Shown here piece by piece: positions 41,050 to 50,405 of a stretch of DNA of 64,000 bases. The stretch spans positions 7,779,954-7,843,953 of the forward strand of contig NC_087066.1 in the NCBI RefSeq assembly GCF_963678635.1, read 5' to 3'. The position numbers and the translations under genes are program-made. Under the pieces are notes generated by a model. The model searched no databases and was not told where the DNA came from. It saw only the letters and a list, made by a program, of their open reading frames with translations. Within the stretch, counting starts at the first letter, position 1. Every line of letters begins with the position of its first letter. Source of the DNA: Symsagittifera roscoffensis (taxonomy: Eukaryota > Xenacoelomorpha > Acoela > Convolutidae).

Positions 41050-42300
41050 AAGTTAAAAGGCAGGAGTCTATCTTCTCACCTGGTTAATCTTGGTTGATAA
41101 GATTGATACAGCGATTAGTTTTCAGAGCCGAGATTATTGCTTTATGATCAGTAAGTATTTTAAAGTTGTTGCCCGGAATATAACTCCTAAAGTGTTCACA
41201 AGAACAAACTATTGCTAATATTTCGAGTTGGTTGGTGCTGCATTTCTATTCTTGAACGTTGAGGAATCTAGATACAAACGATATCTGTACCCAAGTGTCC
41301 TCCGTGAGCTGTTGTTCTAGGGCCGCTCCTAACCCACCCACTGTGACTGGCGTCACATTTGACTCTTGATTTTCTTTTGGAATCCTTGTGGTACATCATG
41401 TTGATATCCGATGTTAGTTTCAATTTAGCTTCGAAAGCTACTGTTGGCTCTTATCCCAATTAAATTTCTCTTTGTTAGATGATGTTAGGGATGGGTGGTA
41501 CCTTTCCGTAATTAACTGTAGATTCCGGAGAAGTTAATTCTAGAATGGTTTGGACCTTAGAGTTTTTAGGTCTATAGCCTAGTTGATCGATTTCGAAACC
41601 CAGCCAAAAGATCTTCTTTAATGAAAACTTGCATTTTGATAGCTTCAATGCAAAAATTCTTTGTACAGTATTTCAAATACGTTATTTACAATTAGATTGT
41701 GGTCGGAAAATGATCCTTTTGTAACAACGAAGATATCGTCTAAAAAGCAAATGTCACCCGGAATATTGCTAAGAGTATTGTCCATTGCCTTTTCAAATTC
41801 TTAAGGCATGTCCATAAAGCCCATAAAGCCGAGTTTTGAGGCGGTAAGTACCTGTAGCGTCTCCACAATCAATGTTAATTTGATACAATCAATGTACAAA
41901 GGTTACTGACCGAATCACTTAGTTGGAGCTGACTAAAAGCTAATCAAGATCTAAAGAAGTGAAAAGTAATTCACCCAGTAAGTTAGATTTGATTGTTTGG
42001 GCTGCTACGTCCAGTTGTTCTAAAAGATTTGGCATTTGATATTGCTTTTTAAAAATCTGAGCGGTCAAAGGTTTTGCGTCCATTGCTCATTTCAATCAAC
42101 CATCCTTCTTTGCCGTAAAAACCACGTGTGCACAAAAATTTCGCTGGTACAATTGTTCATTTCAAGTAAATGACCTTCTCTAACAAGACGTTTGATTTCC
42201 TCTCCAACTTTCTCTTGAAAGTGAATCGGGATTTTCCATTCCTTTTCTCGAGATGGAGTTAGAGTTTGCTTGAAGACTGCGTGTATCCGGTGATTTTTTG
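41050..42300 (-). pseudogene. Retrotransposon 2 reverse transcriptase and RNase H, decayed
   Basis: No long ORF remains. The catalytic loop can still be read on the minus strand near 41720-41760 as CFLDDIFVVTKG. Other fragments align to element 1 RT and RNase H on the same strand, such as the equivalent of YSTNEL and TDHK near 41140-41250. Confidence 0.7.
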
Positions 42301-42639
42301 ATCTGCCAAATCTTGTGAAGATGTCTTTGTCATTGTTTGAGTAAAAATTCTTTCAATGGGGGGATGTTTCCGCCATGTCATTTTCTTCGACCTCTAAAAG
42401 TTCCTGAGGGCGTGATTGGGTTGATTTGACCTTGTATTGCACCTTGTAAATCTAGGGCTGGTAGAAATCTTGTCCTGTTTTCTGTTAGTAGGAATTTGGC
42501 TGATTTGACTTTCCAGTCTAATGATGTTATGTCTGCTATTAGGGTTCCAAATATTTCAATTGGCTAGTGAATATAATCCACACATGATATGTCAATAGGC
42601 AATGATGATTTAGGGTACTTTTTAAACGATTTTCCTGTC

Positions 42640-42770
42640 CCTAATAGGAGGTCCACTGTGTGTTTTTTTGAAAAGAGGCTGGACTGCCCGTATCTACAGT
42701 GGCTTTGAAGAATGAATTATTTATCCTTAAGGGTAACCTGGAGACTTTTGATTTTTCCCGAAGGTGAGTT
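42640..42770 (-). pseudogene. Retrotransposon 2 protease fragment
   Basis: On the minus strand TVDTGSPASF is read near 42680-42700, with LPLRINNSFFKA before it: the retropepsin active-site motif DTG. No long ORF. Confidence 0.65.
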
Positions 42771-42959
42771 TTTTTTACATCCAGTTTTTTGATTGAGGTT
42801 AATTTGGGAACTGATATAAGGTGTTTCGCGGGGAATAAGTGTTACCTCGGTGAGACTTTCGGGATAGGGTGTTGGTAACTAGTTCCTGAATTTTTCAGAT
42901 TGCCAAACTCTGAGTCGCTGTCCGACGTAATGAAGTTTATATCTTCTTCTTCTGACTCA

Positions 42960-43440
42960 TTATATACCTCGTTTACATTTTTTGGTAAATTTACAACATC
43001 TTGCGAAGTGTCCCTTTTTGTTGCATGATTTGCAGATTACGTTAGCTGGGCATGATGATTTATGATTGGGAGAAGTAACATGCTTTCTGAATATCGGTTG
43101 GTTTGTTTTGTTTTTTGAAAGTAGAATTTTGATTTTTGGCACGGTTTATTCTGTTTCGTAAGTTCTTTTTCTGAACTGATAGTGTAGGTTCCTGTTTGAC
43201 CCTGAATTGGTTATTTGAGCTCTGGTTTGAGTAGTTTGAACTGTAGTTCTTTCCCATTTGTTTCTGTAGAGTAGAAGCTGTTGAATAGCCTGTTTCTTGT
43301 AACAGTGCGGATCTAAGCGTTTCCTCTGGAGAATATCCCGGGTAGATACAAAGTTCTCTCTGGATATCTTTGAACTTCATCTTTGCAAAAAATTTATATA
43401 TCGAAGTACCTCTTCCTCGATTTCGACCGACCACTCGCAT
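42960..43440 (-). pseudogene. Retrotransposon 2 nucleocapsid with zinc knuckle
   Basis: CKSCNKKGHFARCC (C-X2-C-X4-H-X4-C) is the gag zinc knuckle, in the ORF 42960-43142. The ORF 43060-43440 carries the preceding capsid end (ETLRSALLQETGYSTASTLQ) in another frame. Confidence 0.8.
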
Positions 43441-44020
43441 AAAGCTGCTTGACCTGAAAGTCTTAGGAAAAATGATTCAAGAACTTCCCTGTCGGCTCGG
43501 TGGGTGCTGTAGAGGTGCATAAGTTCTACTATGAAGTTCTTCCCCTTTTTAAGAAAAGCTTCACATTGGGCGAAAAATTCTTTAAAATTTATATCGGATA
43601 GCATAGTGTGAGGGAAACTTTGAAGAAATATTTTCTTCCCTTCTGTTCCTAGTGCAAAGTGCTGGTCCGCTTCGTGATAAAATATGTTTTGTCCTACCTT
43701 GGGATCTTTCTTCCTCCTTTCGATATTTGTTTCGTTCACTTTTCTGATTTTCGCTTGCTCTCTTGCGACCCTGTTGTTCCATTCTGTTTCGTTATCTGAC
43801 TCTGGAATTCTTTCCGGTCCAGGAGTTCGTCAAATACCTCGGCGGCATCGGCTAAAAGGTCTTTAGAGTCACTATGTTCTCGAAGGTTAATTGCCAAAAA
43901 GAATTGACTACTCTAGTTTTCCCATGAAAAAGGTGGATCTGGGGATGGCTTGGGCCAAAATACAGGTAACCCCTAAAAGTTCGGTCCGTTCCTCGTGGGT
44001 AGAAACTGCTGGCTGCGCTA
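43377..44020 (-). pseudogene. Retrotransposon 2 gag (capsid) and N-terminus
   Basis: ORF 43377-43739 has FYHEADQHFALGTEGKKIFL and RLSGQAALCEWS, clearly matching element 1 gag. Upstream to the LTR border the N-terminal gag is readable in fragments; at the LTR junction the frame is (I)AQPAV and ERTELLG, with ATA where element 1 has ATG. Confidence 0.75.
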
Positions 44021-44278
44021 TCTGAAATGTTAAACTATCTGCTAATAACTAATGGAAAAAATCTATCTTAAAACACTGAATTAAAATTTAGTTACGAATA
44101 ATAAGTTGTTTTGATAAAGAGTTGAGAGCTGTAATCTTTCAGGTATCAAAAGAGTGACTTTTTTTAAACTAAATTCATGAATGGTGGTTGGCGGGAGACC
44201 CGTCCAGACCTTGACCGTTAGTGATATCAAACATACATACATTGGACGGCTCAATTTGACCGCGACTGCCGTACCACA
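44021..44278 (-). repeat. 5' LTR of retrotransposon 2
   Basis: 258 bp, partner of 37330-37586. Followed by target duplication GACTG at 44279-44283. Confidence 0.9.
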
Positions 44279-44283
44279 GACTG

Positions 44284-45407
44284 GTTACTTTTGACTGGTT
44301 GTTTTGACTGGAATGCAGAGACGGGAAGCGAATTTTTTCAAGTTTTTTTGACATTTTTGTTCAGTTTCGAATAAACATGCTTCACGCAAAACCTCAAAAT
44401 TTTGTTTTGATACAAAAAAACGCTTAAATCAACCAAAATTAATCATTCAATTTAATGGGTATTTTTAATGCAAAAAAAAAGAAATTAAAAAAAAATATTT
44501 TATAACCGATATTTAAAAAGTTCAAAAAAGCCTTCAAGGATTATGCATGCTATTTTTAATCAATTGTCCGAGCTCCAAAAACGAAAAAAAAATTAACCGA
44601 TAACTTGAAAACTTTCAAATAATATAGAACAGATCTAAAAAGGTGATAGTAAAACAACCTGACATAAACAAAACTCTATTTTTGCTCGGCAGGATCTATG
44701 AACTTCCGTGCTAGGGCAAATAAAACTGGAGAGCTTTTATCTGCTGAAGGCCCAGGCTTTTTGATAAACCAATGCATTGCAGAAATCTTGTTATCTAAAA
44801 TAAACTTTAGTTCTGAGTAATAGATAACTCATAAGTAAACAACTCATCAGATTACACGCTTTTAATAGGAAAAGCTATCAAACGGAACGGTATATCTAAG
44901 AACATGAGGTTGATAAATAAGTCAAAATATAAAACAAAAACCGATGAAACTTTATATCAATTGCATAAGCCAATGACTTTTAACTAAAACAGTGGGATTC
45001 AAAGGACACATACGTAGGCATGACTCATTTTCACCTAATTTTTGATTGAGTGCCACCATTGGATTGTGTGCCACCTTTGAAATCCGATGGTGAAACGCAA
45101 TCCGAAGGCCAAACACCTGCAATTGAAATGAAATGAAATGATTGACTAAAGGAACTATCAAGAACTAAATTGACTGGGATCACTGATTTAGCACTATGAC
45201 ATACCCTCTTGTAAAAGTTACAAAACTGCAATGCTAATGATTTAAATTACTGCACTGGTAATGGTTTGGATAAATTTAAGTGCTCAATGAAAGTTTTTAA
45301 ACGCAAAGGTTAGCCGCCAATCCTAGTTGACGTAAAACACTGAGATGAAGGCACTAACTGTGTAACATACTAAATTTTTGCTTATCTGCTACAGTTTTAA
45401 AACGTGA
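44284..45407. other. Tail of duplication unit B, then unassigned sequence
   Basis: 44284-44400 continues unit B (compare 33565-33660: repeated ttttgactgg, then aaaacctcaaaat). The rest has no recognised gene, apart from a possible orphan exon at 45035-45116. Confidence 0.5.
45035..45116 (-). other. Possible orphan exon (82 bp)
   Basis: On the minus strand a strong acceptor (tttcatttcatttcaattgCAG) and a donor (GTGAAA) bracket 82 bases. One frame reads VWPSDCVSPSDFKGGTQSNG and GTQSKI. I could not find partner exons, so this is tentative. Confidence 0.2.
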
Positions 45408-46109
45408 CTATTCGCCCCTTTCACTCATCTCCTTTTTTTGAACACCGCCGCGAGATATGTGGTCAATCATGACCCCGCCCATTTTCCTGACCGCCGTTCT
45501 TTTTCTGCTTGATTTTCGCAAAGTCGTATCACTTTCCGAGTCTTGACTTGAATACAAGACTAGCAGTTGTTTTGCCGCTCGCTTCTTCTTTCCGCCCGCC
45601 GCCGGTACTGTTCTTTCCGTCACCTCGGGTATGCCGTCCACTTTGACGATTTTAGCTTCCGTTCCCGTCTTTTTAATAGCTTTTCCGCTTCCTTTCCCCG
45701 TCGCCAACGTGCTCGCCTCCTCGTTCTGCTCTCCCGCCGATTGCTCTAAAGTCGCTCGCTCAGTTTCGGTTCGTCCTTCGCGCTTGGTCTCAGTACGTCC
45801 TTCGCGTGGTTTTTCATGTGTTTCGGCAACTGTGTCAATGGCAGTTTTCCGCCGACTCTTCTTGTAACCAACAGTCGGCTGTCGCTGTCTAACTCCGACT
45901 CCTGTAAAGCTTGCTCGCCTATAGTAATTGCCCGATTTTTTCTGCTTCTTAGATTCTGCAATAGCAACTTTCTTGCGTAGGTCCGCTGGCGTGGGTGCCT
46001 TAGAAAGCCCTGGCGTTCGCTTTTTCGGCGTAGAGGCCTTCCGAACTGCAACCCCGTATTTTTTAAGCAAAGTACCATGATTCAATTTTTGTGTGTGTAC
46101 TCTCCGCAA
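45408..46109 (-). CDS. Retrotransposon 3 pol C-terminal tail
   Basis: 233 open codons, strongly basic (many KK, KR, RR) with short repeats REGRTET. Near the end, residues 182-194 read LLVLYSSQDSESD, a hydrophobic core followed by Ser and acidic residues, as in SUMO-interacting motifs. It follows the degenerate integrase region 46110-46800. The position suggests the integrase tail; no catalytic motif. Confidence 0.55.
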   Translation of the reverse strand: MRRVHTQKLNHGTLLKKYGVAVRKASTPKKRTPGLSKAPTPADLRKKVAIAESKKQKKSGNYYRRASFTGVGVRQRQPTVGYKKSRRKTAIDTVAETHEKPREGRTETKREGRTETERATLEQSAGEQNEEASTLATGKGSGKAIKKTGTEAKIVKVDGIPEVTERTVPAAGGKKKRAAKQLLVLYSSQDSESDTTLRKSSRKRTAVRKMGGVMIDHISRGGVQKKEMSERGE

Positions 46110-46805
46110 GAATTTCAGTGTTCAATTGCCTGTACCTGCTTAGACTTCGGTCCATAGTGCGCTGAAACTCTGTACGGGATGGTCCCGCTTCGTCACCCCC
46201 TGTCCTTGAAATGATGTAGCCGTTGGCTCATCTGCCTGACTCAGAGCCTGCCTTTGGGTTAGGATCAACGGATGGTTTTGCCTTGCATCCCCCCGTTTTC
46301 GTTATCCGATCTCATGCCTCAATGAGTGTCCGCCGGCTTCGGAATTTTCTGGGCTCTAGCATCTTTTTCGTCCAAATATGCAGACATAGGTTTCGGAACA
46401 TTCGATCAATTCAAGTTTCTTAGAGATAGTTTTTTACTTAGATTTTAAAGTCCGGTGTTGGCCTACCTGCTTTGATGTGCCTCGAACGGCGCTCTTTTCA
46501 TTGTTGTATTTGGTTAAAATCTTAGTGCTCCCAGCGCTCGCTCCACCATTTTATCTCATGGTTCCGGGTTTTTCTCTCGACTGTACGTTAAGACAGAGTT
46601 TTTTAAACTTCTGATGGTTCTTTCTACGCAATCGGTGGCTCGGTGATCATTCACCGGCGACTGTACGATTTCGCATAAATTATTTGACATAAATTCATCC
46701 CTTGGTCAACATGTATCCTTTTGGCACCCCATGCTTATTCATTATTTTTTAAAGAAATTTTAGAGTTTTATCAGAGCGATTTGTGGTGCATACCATAGCG
46801 GATGG
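46110..46805 (-). pseudogene. Retrotransposon 3 integrase core, decayed
   Basis: This is where the second Asp, the Glu and the C-terminal domain should lie. No long minus-strand ORF is present; the frame is broken. Confidence 0.5.
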
Positions 46806-47201
46806 TCATCTCAAAAACCTATCCACCGCTACTATCACATGTTTTTTCGATTCCTGTAAATAATTGATAGGCTCACAAAAATCTAGTTGAATCGCCTCAT
46901 TTCGCTCTTTAGGATTAGGTATCTTGCCTAAATTTCCATTAGAACACATAGGTTTTAGGTTCATACCGGCAAGTATGCACTCCTGGCAACTTTCGGTCAT
47001 ATTCGCGATATTTCTGTGCATGTAAGGATACCAAATATCCTTTGTCGCCGCAAAATTATTGCTATTTCCGTGGTGATAATATTGTAATCGGTTGTTTATG
47101 GCTGTATGTAATGAGTTCGGAATATGAAATTTATCGTCCATCCACAGGCAATTATCTTTAATGTGGAAATTGCTTACAAAATGAGCGTAATATTGGTTCA
47201 T
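46806..47201 (-). CDS. Retrotransposon 3 integrase zinc-binding domain and first Asp
   Basis: 131 codons. HHCC domain: QYYHHGNSNNF and CQECILAGMNLK; then IQLDFCEPI holds the first catalytic Asp, followed by HVIVAVDRF. Broken after that. Confidence 0.8.
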   Translation of the reverse strand: MNQYYAHFVSNFHIKDNCLWMDDKFHIPNSLHTAINNRLQYYHHGNSNNFAATKDIWYPYMHRNIANMTESCQECILAGMNLKPMCSNGNLGKIPNPKERNEAIQLDFCEPINYLQESKKHVIVAVDRFLR

Positions 47202-47237
47202 GGCATAGATTTAAGATGCAGTATTGGATCTTTAGAT

Positions 47238-47798
47238 TTAACAGTTTGACAAATAGCTTCGTGTTGGGAGTCTGAGGGGGTATTGCGATTCAAAGAACTG
47301 TAGGTTAAACAATTCTGGTAATGCTGTAGCTCTTGAGACAACTTTGCAATTTCGAGGACTTACCGACATAATATTATTAACTGGGATAACCGTTGGAATT
47401 GTTTCTCCGGGAAAAATTGATGGAATTGATAAAATGATGTTTGATTTTGTATTAAGTGTTTCTGTTGTGCTAGCAATCAAGGTCCCTTCTCCTGTTAATT
47501 CCTCCACATCATCCTCACTGCTCGTAATTATTAGGGGTCGCTGTAAAGGTTTTTGAGTTTTCCTGATCAGTTTGTCCATTGAATTGAAATTTTCTTGATC
47601 CGTTCTATAAATAGATTCCGTCCGCCTGTTTGAATAAGTAGTAATAGCTCCAACTAATCTGTTTTTAGACCCGAGTGACCGTCGGCATAATTTGTCACGC
47701 GACCGGTGGCGTATGCAAATCTCTGCGTTCTGATTGGCTGTCTTGTTGTAACATAATTTCTTGCCCTCTACTGTCGGTTTTTTTTTCGAAATATGCAT
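47238..47798 (-). CDS. Retrotransposon 3 spacer between RNase H and integrase
   Basis: 186 codons without a known domain. Residues 89-100 read LIITSSEDDVEE, another hydrophobic-plus-acidic segment of the SUMO-interacting type. Equivalent in position to the polar spacers of elements 1 and 2. Confidence 0.5.
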   Translation of the reverse strand: MHISKKKPTVEGKKLCYNKTANQNAEICIRHRSRDKLCRRSLGSKNRLVGAITTYSNRRTESIYRTDQENFNSMDKLIRKTQKPLQRPLIITSSEDDVEELTGEGTLIASTTETLNTKSNIILSIPSIFPGETIPTVIPVNNIMSVSPRNCKVVSRATALPELFNLQFFESQYPLRLPTRSYLSNC

Positions 47799-48523
47799 AT
47801 TCTATTGCCATTGGCTAATTTCCGGTTTGAAGCTTCATTATTTACAATTGTTGAGCTGTTTGCGAGTTTAGTTTTATATCCGAGGGGGCTTTTAATAGAC
47901 CTAAGTTTCGCGACAGTGAACATAGTGTCATACCTTGAAACTGGCTCAGCCTCGCTGTTTCGGTGTCTCGAAAGACAGTCCGCTAAACCAATTTTTGCCC
48001 CTGGCTTATGTTCTACCTCGAAATCGAACGGTTTTAGTTGATCGAGCCATCGTGTTAGCCTGCTAAACATTGTTTTATTCTTCTTGTTATTCCCGTTCAA
48101 AAGTGAAACTAGCGGCTTATGATCTGTTACTACTTGAAATTTTCGCCCCAACACATAATTCCGAAAAAATTCCGCACCCCACACAACCGCGAGCATTTAT
48201 AGCTCGTTAGTGGAATAGAGTTTTTCGGCGTCGTTTAGATAACGCGATGCAAACGAAATCGGCCTCCAGTAATGAGTACTCAGTAGTTCTAGTACTGCCC
48301 CAAATCCATTATGACTTGCCTCGCACACTATCCTATTGTCCTTATGCTCATCAAAATGCCTAACTTCAACTATGTTGGCTACCTGCCATTTCAAATTTCC
48401 AAATGCGTCTTGGCACTTTGGAGTCCAGGTATACTCGGTTTCGCGGCTCAATAATGGCCTTAACGGTGCTGCTGAATCCGCAAAGGCTGATAAATATTTG
48501 TGAAGGCTATGTATTGATCCCAT
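47768..48523 (-). CDS. Retrotransposon 3 RNase H
   Basis: Two ORFs (48197-48523 and 47768-48196) in one frame, separated only by a stop. Motifs: RIVCEASHNGFGAVLE (Glu where the first catalytic Asp is normally found), YSTNEL, VTDHKPLV and the closing GLADCLSRH. Confidence 0.85.
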
Positions 48524-48535
48524 AAAGGATTTAAA

Positions 48536-49343
48536 TTAAGTTAATGTGCGGAGCGGTTTTAATGCTTCATTGGGTTCAACTTTCGCTATTAGTGGCGTTA
48601 CTCCCGTGTGCGTGATCTTATGTCCAAGCCACTCGCATTCTTGTTGCGCGACATTACACTCTGTTGTTTTCAACGACATATTTCCCTTATCCAACTTCCT
48701 TAAAATTTTATCCGCGGTTGCTATATGTTCGATTTCCGATCCTTTTGTAACGAATAAAATGTCGTCAAAAAATGCATGTGCCTGCGGATATTCCAAAAGG
48801 ATGAGATCCAAAACTCGTTGGAATTCCGTTGGCATCGTGGTCAAACCGTAAAATCCGGTTTTGAATCTATACGTTCCAGTTAGCGTCCGCCAACCAGAGA
48901 AAAATTACAATGTACGCTAGTATCATGATTTAGTGGCAATTGTCCGTATGCGTAAGTGAGGTCCATGGTAGAGAAGTATATTTCACCCAACTTTTTTTCG
49001 CTTTTTGTTTGACCGACGGCGTCCATTAGTTCTTCGATATTCGGCATTTGGTACTTGTTTTTATATACTTTCTTCTTTAATTCGCCTCCGGTGCCTCCGG
49101 TGCAACTTTTACCCAGCGGTCCTTCTTCACGGTGATTAAAATAGGGGATAAAAACTATCTATCAGAACAGTATTCCAGACGTTCTATGTGTCCCTGTTTA
49201 ATTCGTTTATCGATTTCCCCGTCGACTTTATCTTGCAACGTTATCGGCACTCTTCGTCCTTTTTGTTGAATCGGGATCAAGTTATTAAAAAATTCGACCT
49301 GAACTTTATAATTACGTATCTTCCCCACCCGGTTAAAGTACAT
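48536..49343 (-). CDS. Retrotransposon 3 reverse transcriptase
   Basis: ORF 49155-49343 has ITLQDKVDGEIDKRIKQGHI (RT start); ORF 48536-48844 has TMPTEFQ and the catalytic FFDDILFVTKG, with FFDD in place of YxDD. The part between (48845-49154) is in broken frames. Confidence 0.8.
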
Positions 49344-49431
49344 TAGAAATTAGCTTACTGAAATAGTCCTGCTTCTTCTCCATTTGATTTTCTCCTTCAT
49401 CCCCGACCGTTTCCTGTATCGACATCACTTC

Positions 49432-49809
49432 CTAGTCCGGCTTCCTCTGAACTAACTGCAATCCTAAGTGGGACATCAAGTATCTCCCGATGATCGATTG
49501 GGGAGCTTCTCCAGTTACTTTTATCACGACTGATGTACTCCAACCATTCGATGCCAGCTCCACCTTCATCGTTCCCAGTAAGTAGATTGGGTTATTCCCA
49601 TAGTCTCCAAAATCTTGATCCTGCGGTTCGACCTCCTGCAATCGTATGCCTGCGGTGCCCAGCGTTCTCCGAGGTTCGTTAATAATGAATATGGAAATGG
49701 GCGACCCGCTGTCGATCCACACACTGGTTTTTCGCCCATTTAAAGAGATTGGTAGTTTCGCCTCCGCTACTCGTAGTTCAGTATGACTTTTCACTCGCAC
49801 AGCCATCAC
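49432..49809 (-). CDS. Retrotransposon 3 protease
   Basis: 125 codons. Retropepsin with VWIDSGSPIS (active-site Asp in DSG) at residues 30-39 and the late motif SIIGRYLMSHLGL near 109-121, the usual ILGxxxL strand. Complete-looking domain. Confidence 0.85.
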   Translation of the reverse strand: MMAVRVKSHTELRVAEAKLPISLNGRKTSVWIDSGSPISIFIINEPRRTLGTAGIRLQEVEPQDQDFGDYGNNPIYLLGTMKVELASNGWSTSVVIKVTGEAPQSIIGRYLMSHLGLQLVQRKPD

Positions 49810-49989
49810 AATGTAGTCCTATCACCCCGAACTATCGGAATCCCATGATCGGTTCCGCTTTTCTGCCGTCGGATTTACCCATCCCACTGAGTTTTCGTGC
49901 TGCGATTCTTCGTCAATCGCCGTCTCTTCCGACTCGAATCGTTCCTTTTTCGCTTTCCCCTGGATAACACCGACCGACGAATTGCCCCT

Positions 49990-50405
49990 AGTGTTTTACT
50001 TAGCCCGACAGGTTCGTTCGAAATGGCCAAGTTTTCGGCAGAAGTTACAGGTTACATTTCGAGCCGCCGATTCGTTCTTGTGTTCTCTGGTGAATCCGGG
50101 TTTGTCACAATTGAAAAATTACCGGTCTCCGGTGTTGGTGTCCCCTCTCCCGCTACAATCCACGGCCTTGCGCTTGGCCACGTCCTCTGCCTCGATTATT
50201 TCTATAACCGCCCCGAATGGCTCCCACCGACTCCGACTTGATAATAATTCCACCGCCTCCGTTACTATTCGACGCTGTGCCTCCGGTTGTAACATAGGAT
50301 TTAAGGTACTTATACCCTCGCTCATACCGGAGTTTTTGTGGCCCGACATAAACTTTTTGTGGCGCGGCTTTTTTCTCAGAAACCAGCTTGGAGTTTTGTT
50401 AATTC
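49990..50405 (-). pseudogene. Retrotransposon 3 gag end with zinc knuckles
   Basis: ORF 50119-50349 is gag-like and ends at a TAA. In the same frame beyond it comes NCDKPGFTREHK (a partial knuckle) near 50080-50110 and CNFCRKLGHFERTC (C-X2-C-X4-H-X4-C) near 50009-50050. Homology is lost at about 50405. Confidence 0.75.

Larger units (their letters stand above)
37325..44283 (-). mobile_element. Ty3/gypsy LTR retrotransposon 2 with target duplication (degenerate)
   Basis: Element 37330-44278 (6949 bp) between two copies of GACTG (37325-37329, 44279-44283). LTRs of 257 and 258 bp differ at about 45 positions (near 17%), so it is an old insertion. Minus-strand order is gag, zinc knuckle, protease, RT, RNase H, spacer, integrase, tail. 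It is related to element 1 but keeps the zinc knuckle and protease that element 1 lacks. Many frameshifts and stops; not functional. Confidence 0.95.
45408..50405 (-). mobile_element. Ty3/gypsy retrotransposon 3, internal part, broken
   Basis: Minus-strand order: gag zinc knuckles, protease, RT, RNase H, spacer, integrase, basic tail. No LTRs, primer site or N-terminal gag could be identified on either side; the right end of homology is near 50405. Different in sequence from elements 1 and 2 (protease DSG, RT FFDD). It has several frame changes and an in-frame stop in gag. Confidence 0.9.

Noticed and set aside
45408-46109. Basic 233-codon ORF as a host chromatin protein
   Set aside because: Its strand and position directly after the integrase of element 3 make it the pol tail of that element.
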